DNA of 64,000 bases from Pseudomonas peli. Lineage in GTDB: Bacteria > Pseudomonadota > Gammaproteobacteria > Pseudomonadales > Pseudomonadaceae. Each line of letters opens with the position of its first letter. The stretch's first letter is position 1. A model generated the notes under the pieces. It was given only the letters and a program-made list of their open reading frames with translations. It was not told the DNA's origin and made no database searches. The translations under genes were made by a program, and so were the position numbers. This document shows, one piece after another, positions 35,470 through 43,822 of this stretch. The stretch spans positions 188,334 to 252,333 of the forward strand of contig NZ_FMTL01000002.1 in the NCBI RefSeq assembly GCF_900099645.1, given 5' to 3'.

Positions 35470-38400
35470 TCAGACTTCTTCTAATACCACTACGCGCTGG
35501 CCCGCACGCACCGGCGAGCCTGGCTGCACGCGCACTTCGCGCACCACGCCATCGCGCGGGGCGAGCAGGGGGATTTCCATCTTCATCGACTCAAGAATCA
35601 CCAGCACATCACCAGCTTTGACCGTGCTGCCGGCTTTTACCTGCACTTGCCAGAGGTTGCCGGCGATATGGCTGTCGATGCTGTGCAGGCCGGCGCCGAG
35701 CGGGGCGTCTTCGCCGAGATCGGCGGCCACTTCCTCACTCTCGTAGTGCGCCTGGCCGGAGGCGATCCAGCGCTGGCGTTCGGCGTCGAAGGCCGCGCGT
35801 TGTTGGTTACGGAAGGCCTCGATGCCCTCAGCCTCGCGGTCAAGAAAGGTCTGATAATCGGCCAGGGCCAATTCACTGTGCTCGATACGCAAGTCATAGC
35901 GGCCCAGGGGGAAGTCACGACGGATACGCAGCAGCTCGTCCGCCGAGACCGGGTAGAAGCGGATCTGGTCGAAAAAGCGCAGCAGCCAGGGCTTACCGTC
36001 GAAGGCGGCCACTTCGCGGTAGCGGTTCCACATCTGCAGGGTGCGGCCGACGAACTGGTAACCGCCGGGACCTTCCATGCCGTACACGCACATATAGGCG
36101 CCGCCGATGCCCACCGAGTTTTCCGCGGTCCAGGTGCGCGCCGGGTTGTACTTGGTGGTCACCAGGCGATGGCGCGGGTCGAGCGGCGTGGCCACTGGGG
36201 CACCGAGGTAGACGTCGCCCAGGCCCATCACCAGATAACTGGCGTCAAAGACCGTTCTGTACACCTCATCCAGATTAGGCAGGTCATTGATGCGGCGGAT
36301 AAATTCCAGGTTGCTCGGGCACCAGGGCGCGTCTTTGCGCACCGTGGTCATGTATTTCTCGATCGCCAACTGGCAGGCCGGATCGTCCCAGGACAGCGGC
36401 AGATGAACGATGCGCGACGGCACGCGCAGGTCCTGTGCGGCGCACACGGCGTCCCATTCGCCGGCGACTATGCCGAGCAGATCGCTAAGGGCCAAAGTTT
36501 CCGGCTGGTAATGCACCTGCAGCGAGCGAATGCCTGGGGTGAGGTCGATCACGCCGTTGAGGTTTTTCGCTTCCAGCGCCTGCATCAGCGCATGGCCACG
36601 GAAACGCAGCACCAGATCCAGCTCTGCCGCGCCGATTTCCAGCAGCAGATGGGTGTCGCCAGACAGGCGTGCGACCAGACGTTTATCGGCTTCGCCGATA
36701 TCGAGCACGATGGGGCTTTGTAGCTCGGCTGCACTCGGGGAACTCGGCGGCATATCGGCCCCGGATTGCAGCCGGGCTACCAGGTCACTTGTTTCTGCAT
36801 TGCTGGCCTTGGCCAATTTCCGCGCGGTGGCGATATCCACCGGCGCAAAGCGCACTTTATCGCCCGCCTTAAGCTGGCCCAGCTGCCAAAGGTCCGCCTC
36901 GATAATCGTTACTGGGCAAACAAAGCCGCCCAGGCTGGGACCGTCTGGGCCGAGAATTACCGGCATATCGCCGGTAAAGTCCACCGCGCCGATGGCGTAG
37001 GGGTTGTCGTGGATATTCGAGGGGTGCAAGCCGGCTTCGCCGCCGCTATCGCGTACCCATTCCGGCTTGGGGCCGATCAGGCGCACGCCGGTGCGGCTGG
37101 AGTTGAAGTGCACTTCCCAGTCGGTGGCGAAAAACGTCTCGATATAGGCCGGAGTGAAGTATTCCGGCGCGCCGTGCGGGCCGTAGATCACGCGAATTTC
37201 ACGCACTGCGGGCAGGGCGCTACACAGCTCGGCGGGCAGTTGCGCACCGGCTTGAAGGTCGGTCAGCGCGGGGATATGCAGCACGTCACCGGCACGCAGA
37301 GCACGGCCGCCATGGCCGCCGAACTGGCCGAGGGTAAAGGTGCTTTTGCTGCCGAGATAATCCGGCACCTGCACGCCGCCGCGCAGGCACAGGTAGCTAC
37401 GTGCCCCAGCGCCATTGATAGTGCCGAGGCTCAAGGTGCTGCCGGCCTTGATCAGCAGTGCGGTATTCAGTGGCTGCTCAATACCATCGACGCTTAGCGG
37501 GATTGGCGCACCAGTGACCGCCACCACTGCATCGGTGTTAAAGCGCAGAGTCGGGCCGCTCATGGTGATTTCCAGGCCGGCGGCATCTGCCTCGTTGCCC
37601 AGCAGACGATTGCCCAGGCGCAGGGCGCGGCTATCCATTGGCCCGGATGGCGGTACGCCGACGGCCCAGTAGCCGAGGCGGCCGGGGAAGTCCTGCACGG
37701 TGGTCTGGGTGCCGGCGCTCAGCACTTCAAAGGTCGTGGCTTGGTAGTTCAAATTTTCCAGGCAGCGGGTCCAGGGGTTACCGCTGGCGAACGGTGCGTC
37801 AGTGAGGATTTGCCGCAAGTATTGGCTATTGGTTTCCACGCCATACAGCAGGGTGTCGGCCAGGGCTTGACCGAGGGTGGCACTGGCGGCTTCTCGGCTA
37901 TCGGCCCAAGTGATGACCTTGGCGATCATCGGGTCGAAGTAGGGCGGAATTTCGCAACCGGCTTCGACCCAGGTATCGATACGCAGTGCTTTGCCATCGG
38001 CCTTGGGGAAGTCCACGGCGGTAAGCAGGCCGGGGCTCGGTTGGAAGTCGCGGCCCGGATCTTCGGCGTACAGGCGCGCTTGAATGGCATGGCCGCTGGG
38101 CTTCAGGCCCTGGGCCAGCTCGCTCAGCGGAGCCAGATCGCCGGCCGCCAGTTCGATCATCCAGCGCACCAGGTCGACGCCCCACACCTGTTCGGTAACG
38201 CCGTGCTCGACCTGCAGACGGGTGTTCATCTCAAGGAAATAGAAACGCGCTGCCTCGCTGTCGTAGACAAATTCCACTGTGCCTGCGCTGCGGTAGCTGA
38301 CCGCCTTGGCCAGCTTGATCGCCGCCGCGCACAGCTCCTCGGCCATACCGGCCGGCAGGTTGGGTGCCGGGGTTTCTTCCAGCACCTTTTGGTTACGCCG

Positions 38401-39093
38401 CTGCACCGAGCAGTCGCGCACGCCGAGGGCCAGCACTTCACCGTGACCGTCGCCAAATACCTGCACTTCCAGGTGGCGGGCGCGTTGTATGTATTTTTCG
38501 ATAAACACGCCGCTGTCGCTGAAGTTGTTCTGCCCTAGGCGTTTGACCGCCTCGAAGGCGTCGCTCAGCTCGGCGGCGCTGTTGCATACGCGCATACCGA
38601 TGCCGCCGCCGCCGGCGGTGCTTTTCAGCATCACCGGGTAACCCACCTGTTCGCCCGCGACCAGCGCGGCGTCGAGATTTTCCAGCAACTCGGTGCCTTC
38701 AAGCATCGGTACGCCGTGCTGTTTGGCCAGGGCGCGGGCGGTGTGTTTAAGGCCGAATACCCGCAGCTGCTCCGGCGTTGGGCCGACAAAGGCAATACCG
38801 GCGGCTTCGCAGGCCTCGGCAAAGGCGGCGTTTTCTGAGAGAAAGCCGTAACCGGGGTGGATGGCCGTGGCGCCGCTCTGTTTGGCCACGGCGAGAATCT
38901 TCTCGACCATCAGGTAGGTGTTGGCTGCCGGGCCTTCGCCCAGGCTGTGCGCTTCGTCCGCCTGTTGGATATGCAGGCTGGCGGTGTCGGCTTCGGAGTA
39001 GACGGCTACGCCCTGTACATCAAGGGCGCGTAGCGTACGCAGGATGCGGCAGGCGATGGCGCCACGGTTGGCGATCAGCAGTTTGTTGAACAT
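35470..39093 (-). CDS. Biotin-dependent urea/guanidine carboxylase
   Basis: A 1207-residue multidomain enzyme. The biotin carboxylase domain is N-terminal (MFNKLLIANRGAIACRI, KSTAGGGGIGMR). KipA/KipI-type carboxyltransferase domains follow from about residue 470 (GVPPSGPMDSRALRLGN, ILGPDGPSLGGF). The biotinyl domain ends the protein, with Lys1171 in ESMKMEI. Annotated as urea carboxylase by similarity. The guanidine-I riboswitch and the two DUF1989 genes upstream argue for guanidine as substrate, giving carboxyguanidine. It is the last gene of the operon. Confidence 0.93.
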   Translation of the reverse strand: MFNKLLIANRGAIACRILRTLRALDVQGVAVYSEADTASLHIQQADEAHSLGEGPAANTYLMVEKILAVAKQSGATAIHPGYGFLSENAAFAEACEAAGIAFVGPTPEQLRVFGLKHTARALAKQHGVPMLEGTELLENLDAALVAGEQVGYPVMLKSTAGGGGIGMRVCNSAAELSDAFEAVKRLGQNNFSDSGVFIEKYIQRARHLEVQVFGDGHGEVLALGVRDCSVQRRNQKVLEETPAPNLPAGMAEELCAAAIKLAKAVSYRSAGTVEFVYDSEAARFYFLEMNTRLQVEHGVTEQVWGVDLVRWMIELAAGDLAPLSELAQGLKPSGHAIQARLYAEDPGRDFQPSPGLLTAVDFPKADGKALRIDTWVEAGCEIPPYFDPMIAKVITWADSREAASATLGQALADTLLYGVETNSQYLRQILTDAPFASGNPWTRCLENLNYQATTFEVLSAGTQTTVQDFPGRLGYWAVGVPPSGPMDSRALRLGNRLLGNEADAAGLEITMSGPTLRFNTDAVVAVTGAPIPLSVDGIEQPLNTALLIKAGSTLSLGTINGAGARSYLCLRGGVQVPDYLGSKSTFTLGQFGGHGGRALRAGDVLHIPALTDLQAGAQLPAELCSALPAVREIRVIYGPHGAPEYFTPAYIETFFATDWEVHFNSSRTGVRLIGPKPEWVRDSGGEAGLHPSNIHDNPYAIGAVDFTGDMPVILGPDGPSLGGFVCPVTIIEADLWQLGQLKAGDKVRFAPVDIATARKLAKASNAETSDLVARLQSGADMPPSSPSAAELQSPIVLDIGEADKRLVARLSGDTHLLLEIGAAELDLVLRFRGHALMQALEAKNLNGVIDLTPGIRSLQVHYQPETLALSDLLGIVAGEWDAVCAAQDLRVPSRIVHLPLSWDDPACQLAIEKYMTTVRKDAPWCPSNLEFIRRINDLPNLDEVYRTVFDASYLVMGLGDVYLGAPVATPLDPRHRLVTTKYNPARTWTAENSVGIGGAYMCVYGMEGPGGYQFVGRTLQMWNRYREVAAFDGKPWLLRFFDQIRFYPVSADELLRIRRDFPLGRYDLRIEHSELALADYQTFLDREAEGIEAFRNQQRAAFDAERQRWIASGQAHYESEEVAADLGEDAPLGAGLHSIDSHIAGNLWQVQVKAGSTVKAGDVLVILESMKMEIPLLAPRDGVVREVRVQPGSPVRAGQRVVVLEEV

Positions 39094-39206
39094 GGCGATG
39101 CCCTCGAAAGGGTGGGCGGGCCGTCCCGCGGTATTCGGTCTGCACCACGGTCGTCCGTGGTTGAAAGGCGTTTACTCGCTCTTCGCTCAGGGGCGAAGGG
39201 CGGCCA

Positions 39207-39842
39207 TCAATCCCACACCAGCACTTCAGCCGGAGTCGGGTTGTAGCCGTTGCATGGGTTGTTCAGTTGCGGGCAGTTGGAGATCAGTACGATCACGTCC
39301 ATGTGCGCCTTGAGTTCGACGTATTTGCCGGCGGCGGAGATGCCGTCTTCAAAGGTCAGGCCGCCTTCGGGGGTGACCGGCACGTTCATAAAGAAGTTGA
39401 TGTTGGCGCTGATGTCGGCCTTGTTCAGACGGCCGTCGTGCAGGCTCGCGCGCAAAAAGTTGTCGCGGCAGCTGTGCATATAGCGCTTGTCCAGGGCGTA
39501 GCGAACGGTGTTGCTTTCCTGGGCGCAGGCGCCGCCGAGGGTGTCGTGGCGGCCGCAGGTGTCGGCGCTGATGGTCAGCATCGGCTGGCCCAGGTTGGAA
39601 TACAGCACGCTGCCGGTAGTCAGGTACACGCGGTTTTGTTTGCGCAGGGTGCGTTGCACGTCATAGCGCTCGCGCGGGTTGGCGGCGCTGTAGAACAGCG
39701 TATCGACCGCCTGGTTGCCTTCCAGGTCGAGCAGGCGCAGGGTCTGGCCGGCTTTTACTTCGCAGAGAAAGGGTTCGCCAGCGGCGATGGTGGCGCGGTA
39801 CACCGCAGCTTCCGGGTGCTTGTCGCTTGAGATAAGAGTCAT
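39207..39842 (-). CDS. DUF1989 protein, carboxyguanidine deiminase-type subunit
   Basis: A 211-residue urea-carboxylase-associated protein. Signature stretches are [25 protein letters not shown]-like [15 protein letters not shown], and [19 protein letters not shown]. Pairs of such proteins are reported to form carboxyguanidine deiminase, which turns carboxyguanidine into allophanate. Cys and His in DTCGRHD are likely metal or catalytic residues. It lies 11 bases after its partner gene. Confidence 0.88.
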   Translation of the reverse strand: MTLISSDKHPEAAVYRATIAAGEPFLCEVKAGQTLRLLDLEGNQAVDTLFYSAANPRERYDVQRTLRKQNRVYLTTGSVLYSNLGQPMLTISADTCGRHDTLGGACAQESNTVRYALDKRYMHSCRDNFLRASLHDGRLNKADISANINFFMNVPVTPEGGLTFEDGISAAGKYVELKAHMDVIVLISNCPQLNNPCNGYNPTPAEVLVWD

Positions 39843-39853
39843 GCTGGCCGGCC

Positions 39854-40582
39854 TCAGATATACAGACGTTCGGTGTTATGGAAGCCACGGGCGTTTTCCG
39901 GGCGCGAGGTGCGGCACAGCACGCTGATGCCATCGCTCTCGACCTTGTGCCAGCTCAGTTGCAGCGGCTTGGGCGCGTAGTCGGGGCTTGAGTCCATGGG
40001 GTGCTGCAGGGCGGTGAGTACCACCAGGGTGTCCATCGGCGCGTACAGCTCGATGTAGTCGCCGGCCTTGGAGTTGCCCGGCTGGAAGTGGAAGCAGCCG
40101 TCGCTGTCGACCGTCACCTTGCTGAACAGGTTGAGGCACATCAGCAGGTCTTGCAGATTGAGGTTCCACTTGCCCATTTCCACCAGCAGGTTGTCCACGC
40201 CGTTGCGGAAGAAGCCGTTGCGCAGTTGCTGATAGTTGCCGCTGCCGTACTTCTCCTGAACTTCCTCGGCGTTGAGTACGCCGCCGAAGCTGTCATGCCA
40301 GCCGCAGGTGTCGGCGGTGATGGCAGCGAGCACACGGCCCATATCCGAATACAGGCAGTGGCCGGCGGTGAGCTTGGCGGTGTGCTGGCATTTGAGGCTG
40401 TCGGGCAGGTTGAGCCGCTCACTTTTCTCGGCGGCGTTGAGCAGCAGCAGGCTGGCATTGGCGCCGCCTTCGAGGTCGGTGATGCGCAGCAGCTGGCCGC
40501 GTTTGAGGACAAAGGAGGTATGCCCGCCGCCGGGAACGAGTTCCTCGTAGAGGGTGGGGCGCAGGCTTAATGAGGCAGTCAT
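39854..40582 (-). CDS. DUF1989 protein, second carboxyguanidine deiminase-type subunit
   Basis: A 242-residue paralogue of the downstream gene. It keeps [28 protein letters not shown] and [27 protein letters not shown]. Two unequal DUF1989 proteins side by side with a carboxylase is the known arrangement in guanidine-riboswitch operons. It follows the ABC ATPase gene by about nine bases. The heterodimer is inferred from this pairing. Confidence 0.88.
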   Translation of the reverse strand: MTASLSLRPTLYEELVPGGGHTSFVLKRGQLLRITDLEGGANASLLLLNAAEKSERLNLPDSLKCQHTAKLTAGHCLYSDMGRVLAAITADTCGWHDSFGGVLNAEEVQEKYGSGNYQQLRNGFFRNGVDNLLVEMGKWNLNLQDLLMCLNLFSKVTVDSDGCFHFQPGNSKAGDYIELYAPMDTLVVLTALQHPMDSSPDYAPKPLQLSWHKVESDGISVLCRTSRPENARGFHNTERLYI

Positions 40583-40591
40583 CGGATGCTC

Positions 40592-41515
40592 CTACAGGGC
40601 CGGTTGCAGGTTGCCGGCGATATGCGCGGGCAACGCTTCGACGGCGGCGCGGGTGGCGCGGCGGTCGCTGTTGAGGGGGATGTCGTAGGTGATGCGCGCG
40701 CCGAAGGCGTTCGGTGCGTGCGGATCAATGCGGGTCTTGTCGAACACCAGCAGGCGGGTGCCGAGGCTGAAGCCCTCGCTCAGGTCATGGGTGACCATAA
40801 ATACGGTGAGCTTGGTTTCGTGCCACAGCTCCAGCAACAGGCCGTGCATGTCCTTGCGGATGCCGGGGTCGAGGGCGCCGAAGGGCTCATCGAGCAGCAG
40901 CACGCGCGGCTTCATGATCAGCGCCTGGGCGATGGCCAGGCGTTGCTGCATGCCGCCGGAGAGCTGGCTGGGGTATTTGTCCAGGGCGTGGCCGAGGCCG
41001 ACTTTCTGCAGAATCACCGCCGCCTGTTCGCGGGCGTCGCGCTTGGCGGCGCCAAACAGTCGGCCGAGCAATTTCGAGCGCGGCAACTCCAGGCCGATGG
41101 CGACGTTATCCAGCACGCTCAGGTGCGGGAACACCGAATAGCGCTGAAAAACTACGCCACGGCTGCTATCGGGTTCGGCAGCCAGCGGCTCACCGCCGAG
41201 CAGAATCTCGCCACGGCTGGCGCGCTCCTGACCGAGCAGCAGGCGCAGAAAGGTCGATTTACCGCAGCCGGAAGCGCCGACCAGGGTGCAGAACTCGCCT
41301 TCATTGATGCTCAGGTTCAGGCGTTCCAAAACAACCTGGTCTCCATACTCCTGCCAGACATTCTTCACTTCGATAAAGGCACCTACTGCGCGAGCCGCTG
41401 GCTGCGTCGCGCGGTGCTCGCAATCCTCATGGACGAGATGTCCACTCCGGTTGCTGCGCTCCGGGCTTCTTGCCAGTGACTCGCTCGCTACGGTGCCGCT
41501 CTTTATGGTTTTCAT
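40592..41515 (-). CDS. ABC transporter ATPase with MITE-like N-terminal insertion
   Basis: A 307-residue nitrate/taurine-type ATPase. Walker A GASGCGKST is at 80-88, the signature LSGGMQQRLAIAQAL follows, and Walker B is VLLLDEPFGALD. The start at 41515 overlaps the permease stop (ATGA). Residues 7-46 are unlike any ABC domain (Ser/Arg/His-rich) and are encoded by a 120-bp repeat-like segment at 41378-41497. Without it the protein would read MKTIKS-FIEVKNVWQEYG, a normal start. It energises likely guanidine uptake. Confidence 0.92.
   Translation of the reverse strand: MKTIKSGTVASESLARSPERSNRSGHLVHEDCEHRATQPAARAVGAFIEVKNVWQEYGDQVVLERLNLSINEGEFCTLVGASGCGKSTFLRLLLGQERASRGEILLGGEPLAAEPDSSRGVVFQRYSVFPHLSVLDNVAIGLELPRSKLLGRLFGAAKRDAREQAAVILQKVGLGHALDKYPSQLSGGMQQRLAIAQALIMKPRVLLLDEPFGALDPGIRKDMHGLLLELWHETKLTVFMVTHDLSEGFSLGTRLLVFDKTRIDPHAPNAFGARITYDIPLNSDRRATRAAVEALPAHIAGNLQPAL
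41378..41497. mobile_element. MITE-like segment inside the ATPase gene
   Basis: The 120-bp segment is bounded by GGCACC and GGTGCC inverted ends. On the coding strand it has TAGCGAGCGA near the start, CGGAGTGGACATCTCGTCCA with ATGAGGATT in the centre, and CGCAGTA near the end. The element at 32066-32201 has TAGCGAGCGA, CGGAGTGTAC...GTACATGAGCATT and CGCAGTA in the same order. The length is divisible by three and the frame is open. Confidence 0.7.
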
Positions 41516-42327
41516 GCTTTCGCTCCCTCGTACCAGGGGAAGCACACGCGGATGGTCTGGCGCAGGCCCAGGTCCATCAGCCAGGCGAGCAGGGTGATCC
41601 ACACCACGTAGGGCAGGATCACATCCATGGCCATATAGCGGCGCACGAGGAAGATCCGGTAGCCCAGGCCATCGGTGCTGGCGATGGCCTCGGCGGCAAT
41701 CAGAAACAGCCAGGCTGAGCCGAGTACCAGGCGCAGGGCGATCAGCAGGCGCGGCAGCAGTTGCGGCAACACCACGCGCAGGATCAGGGTCCAGGTGCTG
41801 GCACCGAGGGTTTGCGCCTTGATCAGGATTTCTTGAGGAATTTCGCGGGCGCGCTGTTCCAAATCACGGGCCAGGATCGGGGTGATGCCGATGACGATCA
41901 ACATCACCTTGGACAACTCGCCGAGGCCGAAGACGATAAACAGGATGGGCAGGATCGCCAGTGGCGGCACCATCGACAGCACCGTCAGCAGCGGCGACAA
42001 AGGCGCACCGAACAGCGGAATGATGCCCGCCGCGATACCCAGGCACAGCCCAGCGAGGGCGGCAATGCCGATGCCCATGGCCAGGCGTGTCAGGCTGGCG
42101 GCGCTGTCCTGCCAGAACAGGTAGTTGCCGCTGCGTTTGTCCTCGGTAAACGCCAGGCGATCAACCGCCGCGGCCATCTGACTGGCACTGGGCAGCAGTT
42201 TGTCGTTGGGGTTATCAGCCAGGCGTTGTGCCGAGCCTGCGAAATAGGCGAACAGCAGCAGGGCGAAGGGCAGCAGGATCAGCAGCAAGCGACCGCTGCG
42301 ATCCGGGTGGCGGTTGATCAGGCGCAT
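41512..42327 (-). CDS. ABC transporter permease (nitrate/sulfonate/taurine type)
   Basis: A 271-residue permease with about six membrane segments. The EAA-like loop reads IPQEILIKAQTLGASTWTLILRVVLPQLLPRLLIALRL (in part), typical of SsuC/TauC/NrtB. It shares an ATGA overlap with the ATPase gene. Riboswitch control and neighbours point to guanidine as cargo. The binding protein is encoded upstream. Confidence 0.93.
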   Translation of the reverse strand: MRLINRHPDRSGRLLLILLPFALLLFAYFAGSAQRLADNPNDKLLPSASQMAAAVDRLAFTEDKRSGNYLFWQDSAASLTRLAMGIGIAALAGLCLGIAAGIIPLFGAPLSPLLTVLSMVPPLAILPILFIVFGLGELSKVMLIVIGITPILARDLEQRAREIPQEILIKAQTLGASTWTLILRVVLPQLLPRLLIALRLVLGSAWLFLIAAEAIASTDGLGYRIFLVRRYMAMDVILPYVVWITLLAWLMDLGLRQTIRVCFPWYEGAKA

Positions 42328-42364
42328 AGAGTGTTCTCGTGTGGCTTGGGCCCACTCCCCCGAA

Positions 42365-42388
42365 CCCTCTCCCGCAAGCGGGAGGGGG
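42365..42388. repeat. CCCTCTCCC-type palindromic repeat, copy 2
   Basis: CCCTCTCCCGC/GCGGGAGGGGG with an AA loop, one G-T pair, lies in the gap between the binding-protein and permease genes. It may protect the upstream mRNA and so raise binding-protein yield relative to the permease. Confidence 0.75.
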
Positions 42389-42399
42389 TAGGGAAGGCG

Positions 42400-43467
42400 T
42401 TACAGCGTGCCGTCAGCCGCCATCTGCATATAGCTCGGATCAAAGCGCAGTTTGAGGTTGCCCTTGTCACCGGTGACGACGCCTTTGGCGAAGCTCATAC
42501 CGATGGCATCGGCACTTTGTGCACCTTCGCCGAGCAGGCCGTGGCCAAAGGAGAACTCCGCGACCTTGGTCATGGTGGCCGGTAGTTTCGGGCTGGTGGC
42601 GAAGGCCACGGCGTCTTTGGCCGAATAGAACATTTTGGTCGCTGCCAGTTGCGCTTCGTAGCCCGCCAGGTCAGTGCCGGAGGCTTTGGCCATATGCTCG
42701 CGCGCGGCCTTGCCAGCCGTGGTGTCGGCACTCATGGTGGCCATGATTTCGTACCAGGCACCGGTCAGCGCTTTGCCGAAGGCCGGGTTGTCCTTGAGGG
42801 TGTCGCTGTTGACCACCATCAGGTCGATGATTTCACCGGGGATCTGGCTGGAGTCGAACACCTTGGTGACGTTGGGCGTGGCTTCGATTTCGGCCAGCAG
42901 CGGGTTCCAGGTGGTCACGGCGGTGACGTCGCTGGTGGAGAAGGCGGCGACCATGTCGGCGTCGGAGGTGTTGACCACTTTCAGGTCTTTCTCGCTGAGG
43001 CCGGCTTTTTCCAAGCCGCGGGCCAGCAGGTAGTGGGACACAGACAGCTCGACCAGGTTGACGTTCTGGCCCTTGAGGTCACCCAGGGTTTTCTTCTCGC
43101 CCTTGAGCACGACGCCGTCGTTGCCATTGGAGAAGTCGCCGATGATCAGCGCGGTGCTGTCCACGCCGCCAGCGGCCGGAATGGTCAGGGCATCCATATT
43201 GGTCATGGTGCAGCCATCAAACTGGCCGGCGCTGTACTGGTTGATTGACTCGACGTAATCGTTGATCTGCACCACATCAATATTGATGTCGTACTTCTTC
43301 GCCCACTTGTCGACGATGCCTTCGGCGGCACCATATTCCCACGGCATCCAGCCGGCGTAGATGGTCCAGCAGACGCTGAAGTCGGATTTCGGCGCCGCGT
43401 GGCTATTGACGCTGATGGCAGCGGCCAGGCCGGCGGCGAGTACTGAACACAGACGGGACTTACGCAT
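42400..43467 (-). CDS. ABC substrate-binding protein 1 (guanidine operon)
   Basis: A 355-residue periplasmic protein with a signal peptide ending SHA-AP (about residue 24). The mature part begins FSVCWTIYAGWMPWEYGAAEGIVDKWAKKY, of the NMT1/TauA-like fold, with aromatic residues suited to a cation. GGAGG lies nine bases upstream of the ATG. It is the first gene of the riboswitch-led operon. It is a paralogue of the 43823-44899 product. Confidence 0.93.
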   Translation of the reverse strand: MRKSRLCSVLAAGLAAAISVNSHAAPKSDFSVCWTIYAGWMPWEYGAAEGIVDKWAKKYDINIDVVQINDYVESINQYSAGQFDGCTMTNMDALTIPAAGGVDSTALIIGDFSNGNDGVVLKGEKKTLGDLKGQNVNLVELSVSHYLLARGLEKAGLSEKDLKVVNTSDADMVAAFSTSDVTAVTTWNPLLAEIEATPNVTKVFDSSQIPGEIIDLMVVNSDTLKDNPAFGKALTGAWYEIMATMSADTTAGKAAREHMAKASGTDLAGYEAQLAATKMFYSAKDAVAFATSPKLPATMTKVAEFSFGHGLLGEGAQSADAIGMSFAKGVVTGDKGNLKLRFDPSYMQMAADGTL

Positions 43468-43531
43468 GGTGGAACCTCCAGTTCGAAAATGGGCGGGCAG
43501 GAGTGCGCGGCGGTTTTCCCACGAGTGGGGC

Positions 43532-43636
43532 GCGTTCTCCCGGGCTTTTATCCCGCCGTGTAACCTCGAAGGAGGTCGCCAACTCTCGGACCAGTCACCC
43601 GCAGATCTGTTGATCGCGGATCGGAACCCTAGTCAG
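43532..43636 (-). promoter_or_regulatory. Guanidine-I riboswitch (ykkC class), copy 1
   Basis: On the minus strand the conserved pieces come in order: CTAGGGTTCCG (43632-43622), GGTCCGAGAG, then ACACGGCGGGATAAAAGCCC and GGGAGA near 43535. These are the hallmark conserved bases of the guanidine-I aptamer. It lies about 65 bases before the binding-protein ATG. Downstream CCCAC/GTGGG can pair but lacks a T run, so control by terminator is not obvious. Confidence 0.95.
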
Positions 43637-43698
43637 CTATTGCAAATTGTGGTGCCGCGATCCCGCCGCAGCGGGTTGTTCCTGCACAGCTTGGTTAT

Positions 43699-43714
43699 TG
43701 CGAACATCGTGCCA
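43699..43714 (-). promoter_or_regulatory. Sigma-54 promoter before riboswitch 1
   Basis: Read on the minus strand TGGCACGATGTTCGCA fits the -24/-12 consensus TGGCACG-N4-TTGCA with one mismatch, and has the required 10-base spacing between GG and GC. It gives a start about 55 bases before the aptamer. Sigma-54 control suits a nitrogen-source operon. Confidence 0.8.
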
Positions 43715-43822
43715 GCTCAACCAGGCCCCATGGGCTCGCGGGTTTTGCCCGCGCCAGTCCAGGGCTGTGCGCCCTGGCGGTGCGTGTGAGCATCGGCGTG
43801 CTGCATTGCAGGGCGCTGCGTG

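Noticed and set aside
41761..42585. 274-residue plus-strand frame across the permease gene
   Set aside because: Gln/Asp/His-rich shadow of permease codons; crosses the repeat at 42365.
43768..43784. NtrC-like dyad TGCGCC-N5-GGTGCG upstream of the sigma-54 promoter
   Set aside because: Only partly symmetric and it overlaps a strong CCAGGGC/GCCCTGG hairpin after the upstream gene, so the dyad is better explained by that fold.
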